Of a stretch of 64,000 nt of DNA, positions 54,781 to 64,000 are shown piece after piece; the stretch's first letter is position 1; every line of letters starts with the position of its first letter. Under the pieces are notes generated by a model. The model did not search any database. It worked only from the letters and a program-made list of their open reading frames with translations, and was not told the DNA's origin. Source of the stretch: Desulfobacter postgatei 2ac9 (lineage in GTDB: Bacteria; Desulfobacterota; Desulfobacteria; Desulfobacterales; Desulfobacteraceae); assembly GCF_000233695.2 (NCBI RefSeq), contig NZ_CM001488.1, forward strand, positions 336,049-400,048, written 5' to 3'. A program made the position numbers and the translations under genes.

Positions 54781-56590
54781 GCAAAATCACCTGTTTATTA
54801 ACGGCCTGCCGCTGATGGTCATTGAACTGAAGAATCCGGTTGATGAAAACGCCACGGTCAAATCGGCCTTCAGGCAGCTTCAGACTTACAAACAGTCCAT
54901 TGCCGGATTGTTTACCTTTAACGCATTCATGGTTGCTTCCGACGGTTTGGAAGCCAAAGCAGGTTCCATCTCCGCCGGATTCACCCGATTCATGGCCTGG
55001 AAAACTGCAGACGGCAAGGTGGAGGCCTCACCGCTGATCGGCCAGTTGGAAACGCTGATCAAGGGAATGCTGGAGATGAAAACCCTGCTGGACCTGATCC
55101 GCCATTTCATCGTGTTTGAGAAATCGAAAAAGGAAGACAGGGACACGGGGATCATCACCATTCAAACGATAAAAAAACTCGCCGCCTATCACCAGTATTA
55201 TGCCGTTAACCGGGCAGTGGAATCCACGCTGCGGGCATCCGGTTTCGGGGCAAATCCTAAAGACGTATCAGAGGTGTTTGAGGTAAGGGAATCCCCGGAA
55301 AGTTATGGCCTTCCCGGAGTGGGCGCTCAGCCGGTGGGGGACAGGAAAGGCGGGGTGGTGTGGCACACCCAGGGAAGCGGCAAGTCCTTGTCCATGGTTT
55401 TTTATACCGGCAAGATCGTTCTGGCCATGGATAATCCGACGGTGGTGGTCATTACCGACCGCAACGATCTGGATGACCAGCTTTTTGAGACCTTTGCCGC
55501 CTCAAAACAACTGCTGCGCCAGGAGCCGGTCCAGGCGGAAGAGAGAGGCCACTTAAAGGATCTCCTCAAGGTCTCGTCAGGCGGTGTGGTCTTTACCACC
55601 ATTCAAAAGTTTCAACCCCAAGCGGGCAATGTATATGAAACCTTGTCGGAACGGGAAAACATCATCGTCATTGCCGATGAGGCCCACCGGACCCAGTACG
55701 GCTTCAAGGCCAAGCTCATTGATGACAAGGATGAAAACGGCCAAGTGGTCGGCAAAAGAATAGTCTACGGCTTTGCCAAGTATCTGCGGGACGCATTGCC
55801 TAAAGCCACCTATCTTGGATTTACCGGCACACCCATTGAGAGTACCGACGTCAACACCCCGGCGGTGTTCGGCAATTACGTCGATGTGTACGATATTGCC
55901 CAGGCAGTGGAAGATGGGGCAACGGTCAGAATCTTCTATGAAAGCAGGCTGGCCAAAATCATCTTGAGCGAAGAGGGCAAAAAGCTGGTTGCCGAACTGG
56001 ACGAGGAATTGAACCAGGAGGATCTCACCGAAACCCAGAAGGCCAAGGCAAAATGGACCCAGCTTGAAGCGCTGGTGGGCAGCGACAACCGGGTAAAACA
56101 GGTAGCCCGGGATATTGTCGATCATTTTGAAACGCGGCAGGAGGTGTTCCCCGAAGGCAAGGCCATGGTTGTTGCCATGTCCCGCCGCATTGCAGCGGAT
56201 TTATATAAAGAAATCATCAAAATCAGGCCCGGGTGGCATAGCGGTGATCTGAAACAGGGAAAGATCAAGGTGGTCATGACCTCGGCCTCTTCCGACGGCC
56301 CTGAAATAGCCAAACATCATACCACCAAGGATCAGCGGCGGGTGCTGGCGGACCGGATGAAGGACCCGGAGGACGGGCTCAGGCTGGTGATTGTCCGCGA
56401 CATGTGGCTGACCGGCTTTGATGTGCCCAGCATGCACACGCTGTATATCGACAAGCCCATGAAAGGCCATAACCTGATGCAGGCCATCGCCAGGGTGAAC
56501 CGGGTCTACAAGGACAAACCCGGGGGCCTTGTTGTTGACTATCTGGGTATTACGAGTTGCTCCGCCCCTGTGCTCCGCTTCGGTCTCTGA
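54776..56590 (+). pseudogene. hsdR: Type I restriction subunit R, central part (both ends lost)
   Basis: The frame resumes at [15 protein letters not shown] (the nuclease core with ELK) and runs through the translocase motifs: Walker [16 protein letters not shown]-like [19 protein letters not shown], and [22 protein letters not shown]. Then it ends in unrelated codons (TSCSAPVL). About a third of the usual 1000 or more residues is missing at the C-terminus, besides the front. A methionine at 54815 could start a product, but restriction activity is unlikely. Confidence 0.85.
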
Positions 56591-56830
56591 TCCTTGTGGT
56601 GCAGACTCGTCCCGGTATGTGCGCCTTATACCCGATTCCTGTTCGTCATCCCGTACCTTCGCCGTACCTTGCCTCAGCAAGGCTGCTTCCTTTCGAAGCA
56701 CACCGTCGCCCGTACCCCGTTGCACTACCGCTACGCCCTTCGCCTCCATCAGGCTGGGTCTAAGACTTGCCAAATGTTTGGAAATCCATTACATTTGACT
56801 CACTTTTAAGAACACCGCACACCGAATGAA
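56540..56830 (-). other. Foreign GC-rich segment that truncates hsdR; perhaps an intron or IS fragment
   Basis: From about 56545 the hsdR likeness stops and a GC-rich, repeat-like stretch begins, ending near 56825 where AT-rich sequence returns. On the minus strand it starts GTGCGGTGTTC, which fits the GUGYG start of group II introns. The same 14-mer ACACCGCACACCGA (56812-56825) also occurs at 41504-41517. No protein gene is convincing in it. 56831-56998 holds nothing I recognise. Confidence 0.35.
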
Positions 56831-56998
56831 CCCAACGTTTTGGATATAGACCAAATTGCAGTGCCGGAGAGCAAATATAGCACTTGTAGTTTAATCTGCA
56901 GTTAGGAAAGATCGGTATTATTGAGACCGATATCAAAAGGCTTTTACAAGGCCATAAACGATCACTATCATTTACCTGTTAGAATCGAGAGGTCCATC

Positions 56999-59900
56999 AT
57001 GGAACGTACATTAAAAGTTTTTTGCTCCGGATCGGAACAGGATAAACTTTCCGATCAAATTCCTGTCATCGAGCGCTATACTGGTTTTTTACTGACTCGG
57101 CTGCCCCAGGAGCTGGTGGACTCGCTGGCCAGCCGTTATCCTGTGGAGGACATCACGGACCAATACGTGCTTCCCGTGGGTCGGCGGGATATCGATACTG
57201 AGCTGCCGCGTCTGGATTCGGGGGGGCGGATGCGGGCTCATCCTGCTTATAAGGGAGAGGGAAAGCTATCGCCGGGAATGCATCACTATTTGGTCCAGTT
57301 TATAGGCCCCATCAAACAGGAATGGCTGCAGGGCGTTGAGGCCGCAGGCGGCAAGCTACAGGTGCCACACGCCTCGTTCAGCTATGTCGTGCGTGCGGAC
57401 GATGCATGTATTTCACGCATTGCCGCCCTTCCGTACGTGCGCTGGTCAGGACATTTGAGCCACAAGGATCGGGTCGCCCCATCCGTTTTGTCCGGGGTCA
57501 AGCGGAAAAAGGATGAGGTGCAGGGTGAGTTGCCCCGGACCCGGGTGTTGCCGGGGATGTATTCGGTGACTTTTTTTGACAGCGAAACCCAGCAGCAGGC
57601 CGAGCCACAGGTGCAGGCTCTTGGTTTTGAGATGCTTCGGTCGGATCCGGATGCACGGATCATGATTTTGAGGGTTCCTGCTGGAAAAGGAGGGATAAAG
57701 CGGATTCGGGATCTGGCCGCGGTCCACGGTGTCCGTTCGATCCGGGAGCATAGTCTCAAGCGGACCAGCAACGATGTGGCCGGAAGGTTGATGCGAACGG
57801 CCATCGCTACCGGTGCAACCGGTTTGAACCTGGATGGATCAGGAGAAGTTGTGGCCGTGTGTGATACCGGGTTGGATACCGGTGACGCCAACTCGATACA
57901 TCCGGATTTCAGCGGCCGAATACACGCGATGCTCAGTTACCCGATCAACCCCTATTATGCAACCTATATCAAAAATCCCGGGGCCGACGATGGCCCTGCC
58001 GATCTTGACAGCGGTCATGGCACACATGTTGCCGGTTCCGTACTCGGCGACGGCAGCGCCAGCCATGGTTTGAGCGGCACAGAGGGGCCCATCCGCGGCC
58101 TGGCCCATGGGGCAAGACTGGTATTCCAGGCTATTGAGCAGGAGATGAAATGGGAGGATTCCAGCTATTACGGTTCGATTGGTCGTTATCTGCTATCGGG
58201 TATCCCCGACAATATTTCCACCCTCTTTGCCGACGCTTACGCTCACAATGCGCGTATCCACTCGAATTCGTGGGGTGGGGGTGATCCCGGTGAGTACGAC
58301 CCTCAAAGCGAACAGCTTGATCGTTTCGTGTGGGACCACAAGGACTTTTGTGTGCTGGTTGCCGCCGGAAATGACGGTACGGACCAGGATGGAGACGGAA
58401 AAATCAACCCCATGAGCGTTACCTCTCCCGCCACGGCCAAGAACTGCATCTGTGTGGGCGCGAGCGAAAACGAACGTTCCAACTTTAATGGCGAGCAATA
58501 CGGTTTATGGTGGTCCGACGACTACCCGGTTGCGCCTTACCGTAACGCACCCATGGCGGACAACCCTGAACAGGTAGTGGCCTTCAGTAGCCGGGGGCCC
58601 ACCGAGGATGGGCGAATTCGGCCCGATCTGGTGGCGCCCGGCACATTCGTGCTCTCCACCCGCTCCAGCAGGATTGCAGCAAACAACAATGCCTGGGCGG
58701 CTTTTCCCGGTTCCCGCAAGTATTTTTATATGGGGGGAACCAGCATGGCCACACCGCTGGCTGCCGGGGCCGCCACCCTGGTCAGGCAGTTCCTGCGACG
58801 TGACAAGGGTATTGCCAATCCTTCCGCCGCTCTAATCAAGGCGACGTTGATTGCCGGGAGTAAACGGCTTCCAGATATCGGCAAAGCGGGGGCTGTCTGT
58901 GATAACGCGCAGGGGTTTGGGCGTCTGGATCTGGATGGTGCACTGGCACCCCAGGCATCTTCGGCAATCGAATACATTGATGTGGCGCAGGGGCTGAGTA
59001 CCGGTGAGATATGGTCACGCGAGATATTGATCCAGAGCGACGCCATCCCGCTACGGGTGGTTATGGCGTACAGCGATTATCCCGGCGAGCATCTGGTCAA
59101 CAACCTGAACCTCATTTTGACGGCACCAGACGGTAAACGCCATGTCGGTAACGCATCAGTCGACGGAACCTTGACCATGGATGCCAATAACAATGTCGAA
59201 ATGGTGCAGGTCTCCACGCCTTTGCCCGGTTCCTGGCGTATCGAGGTCGTGGCATCCAACGTACCCCAACCAAATCAGGCGTTCGCCCTGGTGATTGTCG
59301 GCGCTTTGGGTCAGCCTGATGAAAGCGGTTTGATTCGTGCCGAAAGTAAGCCAGGCCTGGCGATTCCCGACCAGGATCCGGCCGGTGTTTATGACGCCAT
59401 CTCACTGACCCAGGCAGGCAGAATCGCAACTGTGGCGGTGGAAGTTGATATCCGGCATACCTATATCGGGGATCTCAAAGTCGATCTCATCTCACCTGCC
59501 GGTACCCAGATCACTCTACACAATCGTAATGGTGCCTCCAGACAAGACCTCCATGGCCGCTACGATGTACAGTCGACCGGCGCTCTGGCGGGTCTTATTG
59601 GCCAGTCGATTGCTGGGGAGTGGCGGCTGTCGGTCTCCGATCATGCGCGGATGGATGAAGGCACCCTGCGTAGTTGGACATTAGAGATCGCGCCCGAGGC
59701 GGATGACTGGGAGGAACTCAAGGCGGCACCCGGTCTACACATTCCCGATAATGATGCCCAGGGTATTTACCACACCTTGGAGATGGGTCGGGCGGGTACG
59801 GTCCGGGAACTTGAACTCCAGGTGGATATTACCCATACCTATATCGGTGATCTGCGAGTGGTGCTCTCGGCGCCTTCCGGGAAGACAGTCACAGTACACG

Positions 59901-60076
59901 AGCGGACCGGAGGCAATCGGGATAACTTGATCCGTACATTCGACACAGGCACGACCCCCGCTTTATCCCCTCTCATCGGCGAATCCGCCAAAGGAGAGTG
60001 GACCCTGTCCGTATCTGATCACGCGGGTCGTGACATAGGCAAGCTCAATGCGTGGGGGCTACGCATAAGGTTCTGA
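56999..60076 (+). CDS. Large subtilase with two C-terminal P domains
   Basis: 1025 residues. S8 triad: Asp in VCDTGLDTG (about 288), His in SGHGTHVAGS (about 339) and Ser in GGTSMATP (about 581). A beta-sandwich part follows, then two P/Homo B domains of about 110 residues (about 787-900 and 915-1025), each with HTYIGDL and GEWxLSVSDHA. P domains usually stabilise secreted proprotein convertases, yet no signal peptide is seen at either ATG 56999 or the in-frame TTG 56921. GAGAGG at 56986-56991 favours 56999. The gene is GC-rich against its AT-rich borders, a sign of transfer. Confidence 0.85.
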   Translation: MERTLKVFCSGSEQDKLSDQIPVIERYTGFLLTRLPQELVDSLASRYPVEDITDQYVLPVGRRDIDTELPRLDSGGRMRAHPAYKGEGKLSPGMHHYLVQFIGPIKQEWLQGVEAAGGKLQVPHASFSYVVRADDACISRIAALPYVRWSGHLSHKDRVAPSVLSGVKRKKDEVQGELPRTRVLPGMYSVTFFDSETQQQAEPQVQALGFEMLRSDPDARIMILRVPAGKGGIKRIRDLAAVHGVRSIREHSLKRTSNDVAGRLMRTAIATGATGLNLDGSGEVVAVCDTGLDTGDANSIHPDFSGRIHAMLSYPINPYYATYIKNPGADDGPADLDSGHGTHVAGSVLGDGSASHGLSGTEGPIRGLAHGARLVFQAIEQEMKWEDSSYYGSIGRYLLSGIPDNISTLFADAYAHNARIHSNSWGGGDPGEYDPQSEQLDRFVWDHKDFCVLVAAGNDGTDQDGDGKINPMSVTSPATAKNCICVGASENERSNFNGEQYGLWWSDDYPVAPYRNAPMADNPEQVVAFSSRGPTEDGRIRPDLVAPGTFVLSTRSSRIAANNNAWAAFPGSRKYFYMGGTSMATPLAAGAATLVRQFLRRDKGIANPSAALIKATLIAGSKRLPDIGKAGAVCDNAQGFGRLDLDGALAPQASSAIEYIDVAQGLSTGEIWSREILIQSDAIPLRVVMAYSDYPGEHLVNNLNLILTAPDGKRHVGNASVDGTLTMDANNNVEMVQVSTPLPGSWRIEVVASNVPQPNQAFALVIVGALGQPDESGLIRAESKPGLAIPDQDPAGVYDAISLTQAGRIATVAVEVDIRHTYIGDLKVDLISPAGTQITLHNRNGASRQDLHGRYDVQSTGALAGLIGQSIAGEWRLSVSDHARMDEGTLRSWTLEIAPEADDWEELKAAPGLHIPDNDAQGIYHTLEMGRAGTVRELELQVDITHTYIGDLRVVLSAPSGKTVTVHERTGGNRDNLIRTFDTGTTPALSPLIGESAKGEWTLSVSDHAGRDIGKLNAWGLRIRF

Positions 60077-60090
60077 CAACGGCTTTGATA

Positions 60091-60122
60091 AGGGCACCTT
60101 GAAAAAATTCAAGGTGCCCTTG
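60091..60122 (+). terminator. Strong hairpin after the subtilase gene
   Basis: AGGGCACCTTGAA and TTCAAGGTGCCCT form a 13-bp perfect stem around AAAA. The T-run after it is weak (TGTCCC). It lies between convergent genes and may act on both. Confidence 0.6.
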
Positions 60123-60180
60123 TCCCGTATGCGGAGCAGAAATGCCGTTTTAATATAAGATCCCTGGCATCATGACATGC

Positions 60181-62025
60181 TCATTTCAAGTCTGAGTCGG
60201 GAATGGGCGCTTTTTTCTGATTTATGATCAAGCCGTCATCATTCCAGTCAAAGGCCTCGCCGTTTAAAATTATTTTCTTTTTGCTGAACCAGACAGTCAA
60301 TCGTTTGTCGTCTTTTTTCTTTTCTATCTTCATAGCTTCAGGGATTCTCCCTTCAAACAGGGTATTGAGGTACTTCATCTCTTTTTCCGACGCTTCCTTG
60401 GAACTGACGATATCCGACTGAAACACCATCTCGATGGTGTAATCTTTTATATCCCTTTTATCCCTGTCCAGCTTTTCATGAATAAATGTTATTGATATGT
60501 CAACGGCCTGTTTTTTCTTTATAAGTTGTTTCACTGAAAATACATCTTTAAATGTTAACAGGGTCATTTCGGGGAAATTATCCAGTATTTCGGTATCCGA
60601 AGGGTTGATCTTTATTTCTCCAGACTCGTCCTCAAGTTTCAATGTCACCAGCGAAGTGCCGTTCACCCACCGTGTCGGCAAGAACACTAACAGGTTATTA
60701 TCTTTGAAAATATTCAGAGGATTTAAAAATGACTTGCCTGTGGTCTGGAGCAGAACCCTGTCAAATTCAAGGCGTATCTTCTTTAAAATATCGCTGTTGC
60801 GGGTCTGACCGTAGAGCCAGAGTACATCGTAATTTTTAACCGTATCGTTATTAAGAATCACGTCGATGATGCGATTGAACACATCCTTTGGGGTGTTTAA
60901 AAGCAACGCAGGCCCAACGGTTCTAACCATGTCGGGCGTGTCGATGAAGGCTGTGTGCCCGTTGTCCAGATTACGTAAAATGAGCTTGCCTGCGGTATCG
61001 GAATCCCCCAGGCGACCGTACTGGAGGGCTGCAAAAAGCAGGTTTCCCCAGTCATTATCATCGGAATTGGACACAATCAGCGCCAGATCGCGTTTTATCG
61101 CATCAGAATTTGAATTTTTCATGAGCATTGTTTTGCACATGGCAACTGAAGCGGCGTACGGGTCTTTTCTCAGGATGCCCTGGTGTATCCGCTGGAATTG
61201 GAGGAAGCAGTGGAGAGCCTCTTTGGTGCGTCCGATTTCCTGGGCTGACTGGCCCCGGTAGTACCAGTATGGCGGAAATTTCTGAAAGCTGGTTTCAATC
61301 CGCTCTAATTTCCTGCAGCGTTTGGTAAGATCAGGCTCTTTTAAAATATTGGTATAGTTCCTCAGCTGTTTTTCATCCAGTCGCCATGTATCGGGCAAGT
61401 TGTATTTTCTCATGAGCGTCCAGGAGTATTTGAGCAATTTTTTGTAGAAATTGTTAAGTTCCTGCATGGTCTTTGATTCAATGGCCCACTTACCTTTCTC
61501 TTTTTCTTTAATGTATGTGTCCATTTGGGATCGGTAGTTAAAATAGAAGGAGCCTGTTGCGACAAAGGCCGCTAAAATCGTGTTGTAGGGATTGATGACA
61601 AGATCCGTATCAAAAACAAGTGATTTGACTCTGTTTTTAAGTTCGTGTTGAACATTTTTATCAAAATCTTTGAGAAGATATTCCCGGTCATAATCATTGA
61701 TTTTTGAGGAGGTAAGCAGATCCATCAGTTCCTGGAGCAGCGTGATGAGGTCGGCATCAGGGATGTTGCTTAAATTCAGGTTATTGATGATCATATTGTA
61801 TTCCTGATCCAGAATAACCTTGTCATTGTAAGTCATGATATGGGTTAAGGATACGGCTATCAGGTTCAAACATTCAAGCACCTGAAGCTGAATCGCTTCA
61901 TCATGGGTCTTTGCCGCATTCTCCTCTGCGGCATATGTGACAACGCCTGATACATGGGAGAAAACCAGAATCAGGACTAATTGCAGATAAATAGTCAGTT
62001 GTTTTTTAATATTGCCTGTTTTCAT
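60181..62025 (-). CDS. Secreted helical-repeat protein of unknown function
   Basis: 614 residues with a signal peptide (hydrophobic 12-28, cut near TYAAE). The middle (about 215-330) has TPR-like helices, for example FPPYWYYRGQSAQEIGRTKEALHCFLQF. A hydrophobic stretch near 145-160 could be a membrane span. The last third is beta-rich and ends in a Lys-rich part. Not recognised as a named family. It lies behind the HD-GYP gene on the same strand. Confidence 0.75.
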   Translation of the reverse strand: MKTGNIKKQLTIYLQLVLILVFSHVSGVVTYAAEENAAKTHDEAIQLQVLECLNLIAVSLTHIMTYNDKVILDQEYNMIINNLNLSNIPDADLITLLQELMDLLTSSKINDYDREYLLKDFDKNVQHELKNRVKSLVFDTDLVINPYNTILAAFVATGSFYFNYRSQMDTYIKEKEKGKWAIESKTMQELNNFYKKLLKYSWTLMRKYNLPDTWRLDEKQLRNYTNILKEPDLTKRCRKLERIETSFQKFPPYWYYRGQSAQEIGRTKEALHCFLQFQRIHQGILRKDPYAASVAMCKTMLMKNSNSDAIKRDLALIVSNSDDNDWGNLLFAALQYGRLGDSDTAGKLILRNLDNGHTAFIDTPDMVRTVGPALLLNTPKDVFNRIIDVILNNDTVKNYDVLWLYGQTRNSDILKKIRLEFDRVLLQTTGKSFLNPLNIFKDNNLLVFLPTRWVNGTSLVTLKLEDESGEIKINPSDTEILDNFPEMTLLTFKDVFSVKQLIKKKQAVDISITFIHEKLDRDKRDIKDYTIEMVFQSDIVSSKEASEKEMKYLNTLFEGRIPEAMKIEKKKDDKRLTVWFSKKKIILNGEAFDWNDDGLIINQKKAPIPDSDLK

Positions 62026-62057
62026 TTTCGTATTCCATTGATTCCACTGTTCAATTT

Positions 62058-62092
62058 GCTTTCACCGCAGGCAAACGCCTTGCCGTGAAAGC
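62058..62092. repeat. Inverted repeat upstream of the secreted-protein gene
   Basis: GCTTTCAC (62058-62065) and GTGAAAGC (62085-62092) pair, with further partial pairing inside (GCAGGCAA/TTGCC). It lies in the 62026-62263 gap, about 35 bases ahead of the start codon, and could be a leader hairpin or a weak terminator. Nothing else was seen in the gap. Confidence 0.5.
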
Positions 62093-62263
62093 TGTTAACA
62101 TCTAACAATTACGGTAACTGTATAGAATATAAAGATATTTCCTGTCAAGAAGAGTCGTATGATTTAATAATTATACGCAAGATGGCAGGTCTTGAAATAT
62201 ACGGTTTTAAAAGAAAAGTGAGAATTCAAGCGCGGGTTCTCAGATTCTCAAGTTTTTGGATTA

Positions 62264-64000
62264 TTAGGTCAATCCCAGATCTGAAATGACTGCCAGAAAT
62301 AGATCCACCACTTTGGGGTCAAAATGGGTTCCGGAATTGTCTGTAATCATTTTTATCGATTTTTCCTTGAGCCAGCCGTTTCGATATGGCCGATCAGAGA
62401 CGACTGCGTCATATACGTCGGCAACAGCCAGGATTCTGGCGCCGATACAGATATCTTCACCGGCAAGGCGCCGTGGATATCCGGTACCGTCGAATTTTTC
62501 ATGGTGCTGGTGGACAATAGGAATTGCTTCAGCATATGCGTGGATTGGTTCCAGAATTTTTGCCCCTATGGATGGATGATCCTTGATGATATCGTACTCT
62601 TCGTCGGTAAGACGGCCGGGTTTATCCAAAATCGACAAAGGGATGCCTATTTTGCCAATATCGTGCAGGTAGGCTGCCCGGCGCAGGTTGTCCATTTCCT
62701 GCTGTTCCATATTCATGGCATCGGCGATCTTCATGGCAAGCGTTGTGACCCGTTCCGAGTGACCGGCCGTCCAGGCAGATTTTGCGTCCACAGTTCTTGC
62801 CAGGGCTTCCAGGGTCCCTACATTCAGCCGTTCCATTTCTTCCACCAGAAAAGAATTGGACAACGCCACGGTGATCTGATTGGTAATTTGACGGGCATGT
62901 TTGAGTTCGTTGTTCAAGAATGATTTTTCTTGTTCATATCCAAGTGTGATGATCCCTTTGAGCTTTTCGTCAATCATCATGGGGAGCACCACCAGGTACT
63001 CGTCAATGGCAACACCTGCCTTGGCGGCTATTCGCCTGACTAAACCCTGATCGGAAGCAATGTAATGCTCCTCTATTCTTGCCAGTTGTTCCAGATCGGT
63101 TTTGGACAGATCGAAAAATATTTCATCTGGTTTTCTCCTTTTCAAATCCGTCAGAATGAATCCGTGAAAGGTTTCCGGTTTTTTTTCAGCGGCCAGACAG
63201 AGGGTGACAGAATGACATTCAAAAAAAAGAAACATCCGTTTTAATGCTGTGTTGATGATCTGCGCGGTATTCAGTGAAGATAAAATCTCCCGATCAATTT
63301 TCGACCGCGTATTCAGATCTTCAAATTGCCGCTTGAGTTGTTCTGCCATGATATTAAACGATTGGGCGACCTCTTCAAATTCGTCATCGCTTGTTACCTC
63401 GACAGGGGTATTAAAGTCCTGCCGGGCCACTCGCTGGGTTCCTTTTTTTATTTCTTCAAGGGGGACCAGACTTTTGCGTATATGGACAATACTCAGCAGA
63501 AGAACGATCCATACCGTAAGCAGAATGATCAAGGGAAAAATAATTTTAAATTGGGCTAATGCGCTGAGTACTTCTTTCTTCGGGTTTCTTAAAAGTACGT
63601 TCAATACCGGTGCATCAAAGTTTGATTTTAAAAACATGGACCAGTAACTGACAAAATAATTTTCTCCTTGATCATTGTACTCTAATAGCCGGACTTGGTC
63701 ATTTTCGGTATCCCTGGCCAGATGGCGGCGCAGCTCCTCGGTAAGGGGAAATGATGAAACCAGAACCTTCCGGTACTGATCCGTTATACATAGATCCGTC
63801 ATGGGCGGCAGGAGATTTTGATGTCCGATTCCCCACAGATACAGCGTATCGATTTCTCCGACCAGGATACCTGTTTTGTCAGCTTTCATTATCATATACG
63901 CTTTGGCCGGAGCCGCTTTTTCCTTATCGTTGTTTTCAAAGATCAAGGCGGTATTATCCTGGGATACACTGGTGGCTTTTTTGAGAAACGCATCTGAAAA
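62264..64000 (-). CDS. Membrane sensor with HAMP, GAF-like and HD-GYP domains (5' end outside window)
   Basis: The frame stays open to the window edge, so the start is not seen; at least 578 residues. In order: end of a periplasmic sensor domain, a membrane span (LIILLTVWIVLLLSIVHI), HAMP, a GAF-like domain, and an HD-GYP domain with the HD in YLHDIGKIGIP, HHEKFDGTGYP for the GYP part and ARILAVADVYDA. HD-GYP proteins hydrolyse cyclic di-GMP to control motility or biofilm. Metal-binding His and Asp residues are present, so it should be active. Confidence 0.9.
   Translation of the reverse strand, partial: FSDAFLKKATSVSQDNTALIFENNDKEKAAPAKAYMIMKADKTGILVGEIDTLYLWGIGHQNLLPPMTDLCITDQYRKVLVSSFPLTEELRRHLARDTENDQVRLLEYNDQGENYFVSYWSMFLKSNFDAPVLNVLLRNPKKEVLSALAQFKIIFPLIILLTVWIVLLLSIVHIRKSLVPLEEIKKGTQRVARQDFNTPVEVTSDDEFEEVAQSFNIMAEQLKRQFEDLNTRSKIDREILSSLNTAQIINTALKRMFLFFECHSVTLCLAAEKKPETFHGFILTDLKRRKPDEIFFDLSKTDLEQLARIEEHYIASDQGLVRRIAAKAGVAIDEYLVVLPMMIDEKLKGIITLGYEQEKSFLNNELKHARQITNQITVALSNSFLVEEMERLNVGTLEALARTVDAKSAWTAGHSERVTTLAMKIADAMNMEQQEMDNLRRAAYLHDIGKIGIPLSILDKPGRLTDEEYDIIKDHPSIGAKILEPIHAYAEAIPIVHQHHEKFDGTGYPRRLAGEDICIGARILAVADVYDAVVSDRPYRNGWLKEKSIKMITDNSGTHFDPKVVDLFLAVISDLGLT

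Noticed and set aside
56557-56809. Small plus-strand frames after the truncated hsdR gene
   Set aside because: Pro/Arg/Leu-rich frames in a GC-rich non-coding repeat, overlapping in several phases, without ribosome-binding sites.

Overview
The window looks like a chromosome segment of a strictly anaerobic, probably marine, sulfate-reducing Desulfobacterota (Desulfobacterales-type). The clues are a Na+-translocating NADH:quinone oxidoreductase (NQR) operon whose NqrA keeps RnfC-like iron-sulfur cysteines, a TunR-type tungstate/molybdate regulator (a family described from sulfate reducers) divergent from a TSUP transporter, a B-type dihydroorotate dehydrogenase, and several sensor/effector proteins of deltaproteobacterial style. 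No rRNA or tRNA gene was seen. The species call is an inference.

Layout. 1-4.5 kb: the possible end of an IS21-like element against a cold-shock gene, an RdgC-like two-gene unit, prs, a fossil IS4-type transposase, a cyclophilin and a conserved unknown gene. 4.9-13.1 kb: one long plus-strand transcription unit, nqrABCDEF-pyrD-pyrK-pyrE. 13.1-20.6 kb: minus-strand housekeeping cluster tilS-ftsH-folP-ybbR-coaX followed by a double-domain periplasmic binding protein. 20.7-24.4 kb: ogt, then leuA with a Gfo/Idh/MocA dehydrogenase behind it; leuA is preceded by a complete leucine-type attenuator (Leu/Val/Ile-rich leader peptide plus terminator). 24.4-26.9 kb: a small protein with an SSB-like tail, tunR, and a divergent TSUP transporter with a palindrome over its promoter. 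27.1-34.8 kb: potassium module made of a Kef-type antiporter, a histidine kinase, a sigma54 response regulator, a good sigma54 promoter, and ktrB-ktrA. 34.8-40.3 kb: YbhGFSR-like efflux ABC operon with a decapitated TetR gene. 40.5-41.3 kb: a periplasmic DUF4412 protein.

41.3-60.1 kb is an accessory region. It has an integron-cassette-like stretch (an attC-like hairpin between two small membrane-protein genes, one with a TRADD-N-associated membrane domain), an internally deleted group II intron, a Fic protein, and a type I restriction locus that is broken in hsdM and hsdR but keeps an intact hsdS, a YhcG-type nuclease and a RhuM-Fic/Doc gene. An intact AAA-ATPase plus subtilase pair matching the IetAS anti-phage system lies in the middle, between two perfect 38-bp copies of the hsdS 3' end. 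A large subtilase with two P domains closes the region. 60.2-64 kb: a secreted protein of unknown function and a membrane HD-GYP sensor that runs off the window.

The most interesting points are the Fe-S-bearing NqrA, the leu attenuator, the sigma54 site tying the two-component pair to KtrAB, and the IetAS insertion into a decaying restriction locus beside cassette-like genes.
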